Shown here piece by piece: positions 40,245 through 48,418 of a stretch of DNA of 64,000 nt. This DNA comes from CBDCMJ01 sp965218875. Lineage in GTDB: Bacteria; Chloroflexota; Dehalococcoidia; Lucifugimonadales; UBA3495. Each line of letters begins with the position of its first letter. Position 1 is the first letter of the stretch. Where the stretch lies: positions 1 through 64,000 of the forward strand of contig CBDCMJ010000008.1 of the NCBI GenBank assembly GCA_965218875.1, read 5' to 3'. Both the position numbers and the translations under genes were made by a program. Below the pieces are notes generated by a model. The model ran no database searches and had not been told where the DNA came from. It saw only the letters and a list, made by a program, of their open reading frames with translations.

Positions 40245-40835
40245 TTAATCCGAATCGGATGTCAGGAGCAGTTGCCGGACGCGGGCGTTCACCGCCTTCC
40301 GACTGTTGAATGCTTCTGGAATGACTTGCTTAATCCTTTCGAACGTTTGGCGGTCCAATTTCCATACCTCGAGCACTTCGAAGGGATTTGCCGTTATGTC
40401 GTGTGTCCCACAGGCATATCCGTTTTGCACCGCGGCGGCATGGGGCTGTCCGTTGTCGGTGTTGCCGATAACGATGTGCGGTGCCTCGGCGTCGCATATG
40501 CATTGGTTGGTGCCGAGTTTACTGAAGCAGTGCGTGATCAGAAAGAGTCTACACGTGATCAGGTGAGTTCCAGCCATGGGGTTCTTGCTGTTGATGTCCT
40601 CGGGGACTCCAAGTTTATCGCTGTATTTTGAAAGGCTTTCGGCCAGCAGGGACAGCCTGCGCTGTGCTTCGGCATAGCATATGCCGGTGGTTATGGATGT
40701 GGCTATGACGACGCAGTCGCCTGTTGGTGTCGTCTGCCGCGCTTGGTGGTGGTCGTAGCCTCCGTTGGTGTTGTAGATGAACTCCAAGTTGGAGATGCAG
40801 TCTCGGGTTGGGTGCAGGGTATCCGAATTGCTCAT
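40245..40835 (-). CDS. Possible papain-like cysteine-peptidase-fold protein
   Basis: A 196-residue soluble protein. GDCVVIATSITTGICYAEAQRRL (the first 20 or so residues of this stretch) fits the GxC-x-x-x-A-x-x-x-x-TG-x-x-Y-x-E pattern seen around the Cys of small papain-fold proteins. HAAAVQNGYACGTHD about 95 residues later fits the His/Asp part. So Cys and His are placed as expected. Polar sequence lies between. The function is unproven and it may be non-enzymatic. Base composition is less GC-rich than the window average. No operon partner is evident and no clear ribosome site precedes ATG 40835. It stands alone between the membrane pair and a broken gene. Confidence 0.62.
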   Translation of the reverse strand: MSNSDTLHPTRDCISNLEFIYNTNGGYDHHQARQTTPTGDCVVIATSITTGICYAEAQRRLSLLAESLSKYSDKLGVPEDINSKNPMAGTHLITCRLFLITHCFSKLGTNQCICDAEAPHIVIGNTDNGQPHAAAVQNGYACGTHDITANPFEVLEVWKLDRQTFERIKQVIPEAFNSRKAVNARVRQLLLTSDSD

Positions 40836-41427
40836 AGGGGTGTCCCGCTATGCGCCAAAAGAGATTTTAATCCGATTTTTTGCAGATTCGTTTGTCCTAT
40901 GTGTGAGCGCTGGTGTTGGTCCGAGCCAGAAGGTGTCTTCCGGGATCATGCGGAACCTTTCCGCGACTGTGGGATGGTCCTGAAGTCAGGATACCACAGG
41001 ATACCCTCCGGAAGGTTCCCGGGGTTTTTCACCTGGGGATCCGGGAGGGTTCGATGACCGGCCTCCTGGTGGAGTTGCTGTGGGGGACGGCGGGCCGGGG
41101 GGGGGTGACGAGGAACAGCCCCTGTATTTCGAGGCAGGGGCTGTCCGGCGGGAGGTTCTCCAGGGCGGCGGTGTGCCCCGTTTCAGGGGGTGGATGGTCT
41201 CAAGATCGGCTGATATGAGCAAGGGCCGGAAATGGTGTCCTGGGGGCGGCTGGGTCTGCCGTTAGTTGTTCGGTCTGCGCATAAGGCCGGGCCATCCCGC
41301 GGTCTTAGACCTCGGTGCCCAGTCTCCCTCGCTGGAGTTTCCCGGGTCTGGGAACTTCCTCGAAGCCCGGCGCTCGTGGTCCCCGTCGGGCTGGCTCATG
41401 CCGAAGGATGTTGACGTTCCCGGGCGG
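40836..41427. other. 592-bp stretch with an inverted repeat
   Basis: No supported gene. A perfect 10-bp inverted repeat ACAGCCCCTG/CAGGGGCTGT is at 41115-41124 and 41135-41144 without a T-run. A 24-bp sequence beginning GGGATGGTCCTGAAGTCAGG at about 40973 also occurs at about 39052, so both may be remnants of one repeated unit. Confidence 0.45.
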
Positions 41428-42541
41428 TCACTGGATCCTTTCGCAGTAGGCGCCGGTGGGGTGGTCCACGAAATAGTATCCCGCCTCTTCGGCTTCACTC
41501 TGCCCGCTGCACCGGTGGTACCTCTCCCCGGTCTTTCCCAGGGGATATCCCGCCCTGACTCGCCGGGCATCAACGGTCTCGGGGAGGAATATCGGCATTG
41601 TTGAGGGTTCGTACTTGGGGAGGTCCCACTCCCTCTCTTCCCCGTAGTCTGGCATGGCATCGGGGTCGAAGGGCACCCAGTACCCGTAGAAAACCTGGGG
41701 GTAGTAGAGGAGACATTCCATGGGGCCCGATGAGTTGTCGCTCATGCCGGCGGCCGACACTATGCCCAGCCACTCCAGGTCCGCCCTGCTGTCCCATTCC
41801 CTACGGTAGTCGGCAATGAAGTTCTCGTCGGGAACCCGATCTCCAATGTGGGCGTAGGGGTACCGGCTCTGCTCCTGGAGGATGATGCAAGGGGGTTTCT
41901 CGGATTCCAGAAGCTCCGTCCCCGCTCATATCCAGCCACTGGAGGATCCTGACGTACTGGTTGGCGGTCTCGTACGCCAGGTCGTTGTCCTCCTCGTAGT
42001 TCGCCGCATCCGCCAGTTGGGAGTAACGGCCGGTGATGCGTTCATCCAGCCGGCTCCGGCACTGGGTCTCAAAGCCGTGATTGCGGAGGTCGGCGTTCCC
42101 GGGTCCCAGGGGTTCGGCCCAGTAGTCTCGGCAGTAAATCCCTGGATCCTTAGGCTGTAGGGACGGGATGTCGTCACCGCGGGCGTCGTCATCGTCGTAG
42201 AACCCAAGATGGTCGTAGGGGTGAAGCTTGGACCGCCACAGGATCCGGTCCAGGTCGTCCATGTTGTCCGGGTCCAGCAAGATCGGCGCGTTTTTGGTTC
42301 CAGTGGCGGTAGTCCTGGGTCCGGTGTACCTCATCATTCGTCGTGCGGTGCGGCAGGGCGTGAAGGAAGGAGCCTCGGCTGCACCGGACTCCTGAGTCCT
42401 CGTCGGGGAGACAGGCACTTGAGTCAGCGGGCGGCGGGATGGTTGGTCCGGGGGAGTCCTGTTGGAGGTGCCTGAGAATCGCGTCAGATTCCCGGAGAAG
42501 GGGCTGAAACCCTTTCCCGGTAGTTTTGTGTTGGTGCTCAT
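41428..42541 (-). pseudogene. Unknown protein gene broken by one frameshift
   Basis: The first frame (from ATG 42541) reads through an acidic, aromatic-rich protein (DNMDDLDRILWRSKLHPYDH, YYDDDDARGDD-type stretches, YCRDYWAEPLGPGNADL) to LQWLDMSGDG. Around 41915-41925 the coding signal moves to another frame, which continues ELLESEKPPCIILQEQSRYP, then YAHIGDRVPDENF and on to the stop at 41428. Together about 370 residues, soluble, acidic, with no motif I recognise. The first 65 residues are Pro/Ser/Thr-rich and may be upstream sequence, because a Met at residue 69 is also possible. Confidence 0.6.
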
Positions 42542-43169
42542 TGGGAGTTTGACCCGGATTTGCCCCGGTTACGGGCCGGGACGAGGGGTCTGCGGTGGAG
42601 GCCAGAGGGGGTGTTGTTAGTCGAGACCCTTGGCTCCTACCTCCGCCATGTCCTGGGCGGGGGAAGCCCCTGGCTTTGCGGGCAGGCTTTGGCTCAGCCC
42701 TGATTTTGGGCCGAGTCGTTGATGCCGGGGCTGTCTATCCCGCGTGGATTCACTCGATGATTGCCCGGTCCTCCCCAGACTTGCAGCTGAATCTTGCGAT
42801 CGCGGAGCGGGCCGTCCCTAGTCGGAACCGTCCGCCCCGGGAATTGTGGCCCGCCCGGCCCCTTCTCTTCTCCACCGGGGGCCGACCGGGGCATCATTCT
42901 CTCGGGAGTATGTGATCCCGAAGTAGGTGCGCTGTCCCACCGTGAATGCTGCTACGAAGGTGCTCCGCGCTCAAGACTTCGTCGGCGTTGACAGCCGATG
43001 CTGATGTTCCGTTCCCCGTCAGCTGCGTGAAGCTGTTCTGTCTGCGGAGACGTCCGGTGCATGCCTTGGGTCAACTCCCCTGCTTCTCATCCATCAGTTC
43101 CCTCCATTCGGAGTTGGTTCTCCATCCTTGTGGCTTTTTTCCGTCGCCGTTCCTCCTCTTGGTGCTGCT
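42542..43169. other. 628-bp stretch without a supported gene
   Basis: Short frames have no ribosome sites. The right part (43000-43169) is pyrimidine-rich and less GC-biased, like the restriction-modification genes that follow, so the transferred segment may begin here. No clear terminator for the methyltransferase gene was found. Confidence 0.4.
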
Positions 43170-44993
43170 TCATTCCCCTGGGTTTCGGAGGACGACTAGG
43201 GTCTCATAATAGTCGTCGAGTGAACGTGGACGGGCATTCATATTGGATTTATTGAGTTGAATGTCGTGAAGCGATTCGACTGCGAAGCCTGCATTCCGAG
43301 CTTCATCCGCCAGTAGTTCTGCGGAATGAACCACGAGCAGAGGTCGGCGAGTGGAAAACTCATAAAATGTGCTTTCCTTGCCACTAACGACTATGGCCAT
43401 CCCTCCTGGTGACATCCTGCGCCGCATTTCCTCGAAACACAGACGCATATCGAGAAAATATTGAGCTGTGGGTCTTGCTTTAATCGACCGAAGTTCATCC
43501 GTTTGTAACCAGTTAACGATCATGCGCTCCCGGGCTGTCAGTTTGGTGAGGTCCGCGTTGTTGCTACTCATGGATCCCACTGAACCGTCGACCAGATCAT
43601 CCACGGTTCGTGCGTCCTCTAGGCCAAGGGCGATAAGCGACGGCGCTCTGGCTTTTGCATAGCTCTCCCTTCCGCTCGATGCGGGTACATACGGCGGTGA
43701 GGTCACTAAGATGTCAAATGTGCCGGTCTCTTCTGGCATGAACCTAGCGTCACCCGTTAGCACCCGTGCTTCCGCGGGTCTCGTGTTGAGTTGGTCCCGC
43801 ATCCACTCTGAAACTGCCGTGATGTTCGAGTATCGCTCCATGGATTTGCAAAACATGTCAGTGATGCTGGCCTTGCTGAACGTGAGGGAGAATCTCCCGA
43901 CCCCCGTGCCTAGGAATCGCATCTTGATCTTTCTCGCTATCGCATCCGACATAGCAACGCGGAGGACCCTGGACATTTGTGGGTCTTCACAACTGTCGAT
44001 AGCGGATCTAATCCGAGCGATTTCTTGGCCGAGCGCAACGGCTGTGCTGTCGCTCATCTTCCGATTCTTCATCAACCATCCAGGAAACGTTATCCTTGGT
44101 GGTGGCTCGTTTCCGCGGGTCATGGGATTGGTCAAGAATTCTTTGATTCTTTCAACTTCAACGTTGACGGCTGCGCTACCTAGTCTTATTGATTCCAGCT
44201 TAGCTTTCGAGATCAGAACCGACAGTGGGTCGATGTCTACTCCTACGCTGGGGATCCCCAGTGTGGAAGCTTCTAGCAGAGTCGTACCACTCCCGACGAA
44301 ATTATCCATTACTCGATGTGGCCCGTCGGGCACGTTCCTCTCACATATGTTGATGAGAGCGCGGGCGAGACGGGGGAAAAACTTCGCCTTGTAATAATGA
44401 ATGTCATGCCCTGAGTGTGATGTTGTCGACTTCCGGCTCAGCGCAACTTCAGCCAGTTTCGTATCGGGTCTTTGGTCGGTTGTGCCAGTCAAAGCACCTA
44501 GTAGTCTGCTGACTCTTCTCTTGGTGTCATCAGGGCTAGTCGAGTGCTTAACTGCGGCATCGCTTAGTTCGAGGAGAGCACAGTGGGGGACGGCTTGTAT
44601 AGTTATCGTGTCCGGGCTGGCCGAATGTACCATTACGGGTCCGGCGCGATCCTCATAATCCATTAGGACGCGTTTAGCATGGTCCGTATTTTCCGTTAGG
44701 CAGTAGATATGTTGAATGAACGAGACTCGTCTTAGGAGGTCGAGCAACAGTTCCAAGGGCGCTTCGGTGATGAAGCCTTGTGCACCTTCCAACCGGGTGT
44801 GGACTCCGAGGCCACCTATACCTTGGATCGAAGCTAGCTGGGGGTGCATTTTCCCTAGGGCATCGAGGTTCGTGACCTTTTGCAGTTCGTCAGGAAGGAA
44901 TGCGCGTAGCTCCATTTTGGCTAGTGTCGCATCGCCTTCCAGAACGATGTTGCTCCTCAGTTTGAATACGTAGATTGCTGGCTGGGTGATCAT
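43170..44993 (-). CDS. Type II DNA methyltransferase with THUMP-like N-terminus
   Basis: A 607-residue S-adenosylmethionine-dependent amino-methyltransferase. Motif I is DNFVGSGTT (230-238), motif II GVDIDP (251-256), and the catalytic motif IV TSPPY (431-435) comes after motif I, which fits a base N6/N4 methylase. An unusual N-terminal 185 residues (with LELLLDLLRRVSFIQHIYCL) resemble the THUMP-type RNA-binding region of Trm11-like enzymes. TSPPY rather than DPPYG and the adjoining endonuclease argue for DNA. ATG overlaps the endonuclease stop by 4 bp. Base composition is lower in GC than the flanks, consistent with horizontal transfer. The recognition sequence is unknown. Confidence 0.85.
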   Translation of the reverse strand: MITQPAIYVFKLRSNIVLEGDATLAKMELRAFLPDELQKVTNLDALGKMHPQLASIQGIGGLGVHTRLEGAQGFITEAPLELLLDLLRRVSFIQHIYCLTENTDHAKRVLMDYEDRAGPVMVHSASPDTITIQAVPHCALLELSDAAVKHSTSPDDTKRRVSRLLGALTGTTDQRPDTKLAEVALSRKSTTSHSGHDIHYYKAKFFPRLARALINICERNVPDGPHRVMDNFVGSGTTLLEASTLGIPSVGVDIDPLSVLISKAKLESIRLGSAAVNVEVERIKEFLTNPMTRGNEPPPRITFPGWLMKNRKMSDSTAVALGQEIARIRSAIDSCEDPQMSRVLRVAMSDAIARKIKMRFLGTGVGRFSLTFSKASITDMFCKSMERYSNITAVSEWMRDQLNTRPAEARVLTGDARFMPEETGTFDILVTSPPYVPASSGRESYAKARAPSLIALGLEDARTVDDLVDGSVGSMSSNNADLTKLTARERMIVNWLQTDELRSIKARPTAQYFLDMRLCFEEMRRRMSPGGMAIVVSGKESTFYEFSTRRPLLVVHSAELLADEARNAGFAVESLHDIQLNKSNMNARPRSLDDYYETLVVLRNPGE

Positions 44994-46267
44994 GTGGTGA
45001 ACGTGCCTGTGAGGTTGGAGATGTTCTGCAAGTGCTTATCCCGGTAGATTGATCGAGTGAGAGTGATCACCGCGTCGTACAGGTTGAACATGCGGTCAGC
45101 TTGCAGAACTCCCGTTCCGGATTGGTTCGCGTCGTCCACGGTGACGAAATATTTTTCTTTCGTCCAAATGACGTCTTGCATTTCGGAGAGGTACGCTTCG
45201 AATCCATGGAGGGCCATGAAGTTGGACATCAAGACAGAACGAATCATGTTTCGAGGACATTTTTCCTTGTAGTTAGTGCCGAACTTAAGCACTTGGTAGG
45301 TTCCCTTTTTGATGTCGTCGCTTCGGTCAAGCCCGGGCGCATTCTTGGAATCATCTACTTGCCCACCACATCCGCAGGTTATCCAACGGCGGAAATCTTT
45401 GTCTTTCGTCGCCTGGGTTTTACCTTTTGAATATGACTCGAACAGTTGCTCCCAGGCCGCGATGATGTTTGCTATGTTTTCTTTATTTGTTACGAATTGG
45501 ATAAGGGCGGGGTAGGGCCACCCCTTTTGGGATTTTTCCCCCAAAGGTATGTGCAGATCTAGGTGAGGAACGTACAAGAACAGATCCCCTGAAATGTCAG
45601 CCGTGGCGTTGGAGTGGTCGGGCTTATCTATCACCTCACCATTACGCGACTCAGTCAAGGGTTTCGGAAGGATGATTTCGACGGGATATACCGACAAGGG
45701 CGACGATTTTGTCTCTATCAAAGCCATCACATCTTGATCGTAAATGACCAGGTCTACGTCTCCCACCTGTGTTGTCGACTTGGCGATCCTGGCTCCAGGA
45801 GCGATCCTCTTCATCAACTCCGCAAAAATGAGCATGGTGGTATCGTTTGCAATGCGTCCGATCGGGTCGGATTTGGGTTTGTTGGCTGGCGTTCTCGGCC
45901 TGATCCCTCTCAAAACGCTACAGCGCGGACAGGTTTTCACGAAGGGAAAAAACAATGCCGGGCTTTCGGTTGAATCCACGCCGGAGCAATAGGTCCAACC
46001 TTCGTTGGCCAACATACGTTCGACGTATTTGGCTGATACAACGAAGTCGAACAGAGCTGACAGTGCTGTGTCAGGTGGAGATGGTTGATCTTGGTCGTCC
46101 GAAGTTTGGACGAGTTCCTTATAGGAGTTGAAGAAGGTGTGGATTAGTTCCGCGGCCCCGTCTTCAGGAGGCTCGATTAGGGTTCCCTCTAAGGCGATCA
46201 TCTTACTTCGGATTTCGCAGTCGTTTTCGCAGTTCTTGCCGCAAGGCGGCCCTTCGTTTTGGAGCAT
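44990..46267 (-). CDS. Type II restriction endonuclease (PD-(D/E)XK)
   Basis: A 425-residue protein directly upstream of, and overlapping, the methyltransferase. GDVDLVIYDQDVMALIETKS (about 169-188) supplies the Asp...Glu-x-Lys catalytic core. A Cys cluster (CPRC near 117; CGCGG near 300) may bind zinc. I chose ATG 46267 because GGAGGG lies 4 nt before it; ATG 46279 would add MEGN. The gene order endonuclease then methyltransferase is common, but expression before methylation usually needs control; no C-protein gene is nearby. The small zinc-ribbon gene ends 36 bp upstream and probably belongs to the operon. Confidence 0.82.
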   Translation of the reverse strand: MLQNEGPPCGKNCENDCEIRSKMIALEGTLIEPPEDGAAELIHTFFNSYKELVQTSDDQDQPSPPDTALSALFDFVVSAKYVERMLANEGWTYCSGVDSTESPALFFPFVKTCPRCSVLRGIRPRTPANKPKSDPIGRIANDTTMLIFAELMKRIAPGARIAKSTTQVGDVDLVIYDQDVMALIETKSSPLSVYPVEIILPKPLTESRNGEVIDKPDHSNATADISGDLFLYVPHLDLHIPLGEKSQKGWPYPALIQFVTNKENIANIIAAWEQLFESYSKGKTQATKDKDFRRWITCGCGGQVDDSKNAPGLDRSDDIKKGTYQVLKFGTNYKEKCPRNMIRSVLMSNFMALHGFEAYLSEMQDVIWTKEKYFVTVDDANQSGTGVLQADRMFNLYDAVITLTRSIYRDKHLQNISNLTGTFTT

Positions 46268-46302
46268 GTTACCCTCCATTGGGTGGGTGGTCGCATGCCA
46301 TT

Positions 46303-47184
46303 TTATACCTTTTCCGTGCTCGGGGTGCCCGTTTCTTTGTCCTTCCGCTCAGCCTGCCACTTCCTCCGATCCACCCTATGCTTTTCGGCACAGGTTTCAC
46401 AGCGGATCTGGGCCGGTATCGCGGGTTGGCGGCAGTCCCTGCAGAGGCCCAGTTCCTTGGCTTCTTGCCTCCTCTCCTGCTCCTGGCGGCGGTGAGAGGC
46501 CGCCCTGTCTGGGTTCTGGCGTCTACGCTGTTCGTACCCCTTACCATCCTGCTGGACGGCATTCTCCTCAGCGGTGCTTCCCGGAGAATTCCGTGCTGCT
46601 GCTCCGCAGCGTTTGAGGGTATTCTTCGTGCGCCCGGTGGGCTTCTTTACTTTTTTGCTGGGGCTGGCTGATTTTTTGTTGGACTTGGGTCTTTTTCCTG
46701 AGGGGATGACGAGGGCACTTTCGAAGATGCGCTCTTTAGAGATCCCCGCTCCAACGGACTGACGCAGGCCAGGAACATTCCGGCCTGGCAGCTGGCCACC
46801 TTGCCCAGTCTCCCGGCCCAGTCTCCCGCAGCACTGACGGGCCACTCCCGCCGACTTCCTGCCCTGCTTGGGGAAGTCGCTGCCGTCCAGCGCCCACACC
46901 GCCTCCGGGTGTCCCAACCTGGGCGATAAGCACTCCTGCAACCGGCCAATCACCGCGTCATCATCCCAGGGTGATGCAGCGGGAAACCGCTGCATCACCC
47001 TGGCTGACGCCGGAACCGTCTCCGACAGATTCTCGGCGTTGCGCCGCTCCCCGGACTGTGCCAGCAGGGCCTGGAGATAATGGCGGCTGTGGTCCCGCGC
47101 TTCCCTGCGGCCAAACAGCGGAGCGAAGTAAGCGTGAAAATCCTGAAAGGCCCCGTACACCTGCTCGAAAACCGCAGCATCCAC
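46303..47184 (-). CDS. Chimeric ORF: truncated IS701 transposase fused to a zinc-ribbon protein
   Basis: A 293-codon frame. Residues 1-144 are the transposase N-terminus (MDAAVFEQVYGAFQDFHAYF...), including sequence that is out of frame after the 13-bp duplication. From about 145 (AGISKERIFESALVIPSGK) it is unrelated: a Lys-rich, then Arg/Gln/Glu-rich helix and a C-terminal zinc ribbon CRDCRQPAIPAQIRCETC. The IS end at 46751 removed the start of the zinc-ribbon gene, and the transposase start codon may now drive it. The zinc-ribbon part lies 36 bp upstream of the restriction endonuclease, so it was probably a restriction-modification accessory gene. Confidence 0.6.
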   Translation of the reverse strand: MDAAVFEQVYGAFQDFHAYFAPLFGRREARDHSRHYLQALLAQSGERRNAENLSETVPASARVMQRFPAASPWDDDAVIGRLQECLSPRLGHPEAVWALDGSDFPKQGRKSAGVARQCCGRLGRETGQGGQLPGRNVPGLRQSVGAGISKERIFESALVIPSGKRPKSNKKSASPSKKVKKPTGRTKNTLKRCGAAARNSPGSTAEENAVQQDGKGYEQRRRQNPDRAASHRRQEQERRQEAKELGLCRDCRQPAIPAQIRCETCAEKHRVDRRKWQAERKDKETGTPSTEKV

Positions 47185-47258
47185 TGCCCTGCCTCACCTG
47201 CCCAAGTCTTCTCAAGATAGAGGATCATCCTATCAAACCAACCGTCGTTGTAATACTA
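46751..47258 (-). mobile_element. IS701-family remnant (left end only)
   Basis: About 508 bp, nearly identical to the first 513 bp of the element at 48417-49887 but inverted. The outer end has the same terminal repeat (CAACCGTCGTTGTAATA before CTA). Identity stops abruptly at 46751. It carries the same 13-bp tandem duplication (46803-46828) as the full element. The IS5-like element is inserted in its flanking CTAG. Confidence 0.9.
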
Positions 47259-48117
47259 AGGGGTGTCGTCAAAAGAGTTTACTCCAGATTATCACTGCCC
47301 GGAGTTGGCAGGCGGCCAAGTATGATGCCGTCCTTTTGGCGTAACGGGTCGCCACCCCGCGCCACTGCTTGAATTCCAAAAACCCGTTCTCCACCAAGTG
47401 CCGCAACTGGTACAGCGCCCGGTCCTAGTCCCGCTTTTCCCTCCGGTTGCTTTTGGGCGGTATCACCGGGTTCATTCCCAATTCCCGGGCGGTGGCTATG
47501 ATTTCATTGGTGTCATAGGCTTTGGTGTCATAGGCTTTGTCCGCCAGCAGACACTCCGCTTCTATACCCTCGATCAGGGGCAGCGCCAACGAGCAGTCGG
47601 CCACCGTGCCCCCAGTAACCGCCAGCCTTACCGGCATTCCGTGGGAGTCCACCGCCAGGTGCAGCTTGCTGTTCAGCCCCCTTTGGTGCGGGCAATGGCT
47701 TGGCTCCCGCCTCGGACCCCGGCACTGTGGGGATGGGCCTTGATGTAGCTGGCGTCAATCATCAGCCATTCAAAATCAGGGTCCTCAATCACCGCCTCCA
47801 GCAACCCGGCCCACACGCCCCGGTCCCGCCAGCGGCAGAAACGGCGGTGGGTGTTCTTCCAGTCTCCGTAGTCTGGGGGCAAATCCCGCCAAGGAACGCC
47901 GGTGCGCAGAATCCAGCAGACGGCGTCGATAAACCGCCGGTTGTCATGGGCCGGTCGGCCTCTCTGGCCCTCTCCCCCAGGCAGATGCGGCCTCAGCCGC
48001 TCCCAAACCGCATCGGTCATATCGTGGCGCCGGTGCGCTGCCGTCATACTCCCCACCTCCCCCACTCTCCCCGTTTCTACCAATTTACCACCCTCTCATC
48101 GTTTTGACGACACCCCC
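47259..48117 (-). mobile_element. IS5-like insertion sequence (859 bp)
   Basis: Terminal repeats are AGGGGTGTCGTCAAAA and its inverse TTTTGACGACACCCCC, flanked by a TA duplication (47257-47258 and 48118-48119). It contains one DDE transposase gene on the minus strand split between two frames. TIR sequence, two-frame layout, size and TA target fit the IS5 family, IS427 group. Confidence 0.9.
47269..48047 (-). pseudogene. IS5-like DDE transposase, two frames plus an amber stop
   Basis: ATG 48047 follows GGAGGTGGGGAGT. The first frame has the HTH-like AHRRHDMTDAVWERLRPHLP, PWRDLPPDYG and the first Asp (MIDASYIKAHPHSAG), and ends TGA after ARTKGG. The second frame continues LNSKLHLAVDSHGMPV after a -1 step at AAAGGGGG, which may be programmed as in this IS group. 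The second Asp lies in LADKAYDTKAYDTNEI, which includes a 15-bp in-frame duplication (47507-47536). A TAG at 47425-47427 then stops it; read-through gives DRALYQLRHLVENGFLEFK with the catalytic Glu. The stop makes this copy probably inactive. Confidence 0.88.
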
Positions 48118-48267
48118 TAGTACTACAGTTGCAGTTGGTCTCCTGAGGCATGCGTCAGCCTTGATTACTACAGCGTGCAGCTACGGGCAACGTCTTTTGC
48201 CTTAACGAAATTGGGCAAGATCTAAGGTCGAAATTACCGAGTCAGTTTTAGTGCGACTGTAGTACTA
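48118..48267. mobile_element. MITE A, 150 bp, TA-flanked
   Basis: Inverted termini TAGTACTACAGTTGCA (48118-48133) and TGCGACTGTAGTACTA (48252-48267), 15 of 16 matching. It carries no ORF. TA at the outer edges suggests a Tc1/IS630-type helper. It abuts the IS5-like element on one side and shares TACTA with MITE B on the other. Confidence 0.75.
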
Positions 48268-48418
48268 AACTAAAGCCAAGGTGAAATGCGCAGATGGTGG
48301 GGGGGCAAACGACGGAGCCGGGTCATTCTCCAAGCAGGATGACAGGGATTCACTGGCGCAACCCAGCTGATCATCATCGCCAATTGAATGTACATCCCAC
48401 TTTGGCTTTAGTTTAGTA
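48263..48418. mobile_element. MITE B, 156 bp, TA-flanked
   Basis: Inverted termini TACTAAACTAAAGCCAA and TTGGCTTTAGTTTAGTA, extended by GTG/CAC with one mismatch, about 21 bp. There is no coding frame of note. The left edge overlaps MITE A by TACTA and the right edge overlaps the flank of the IS701-family element, so the three inserted next to one another at TA/CTAG sites. Confidence 0.78.

Noticed and set aside
42595..42915. 106-codon plus-strand frame before the methyltransferase gene
   Set aside because: No ribosome site and no protein-like pattern; treated as intergenic.
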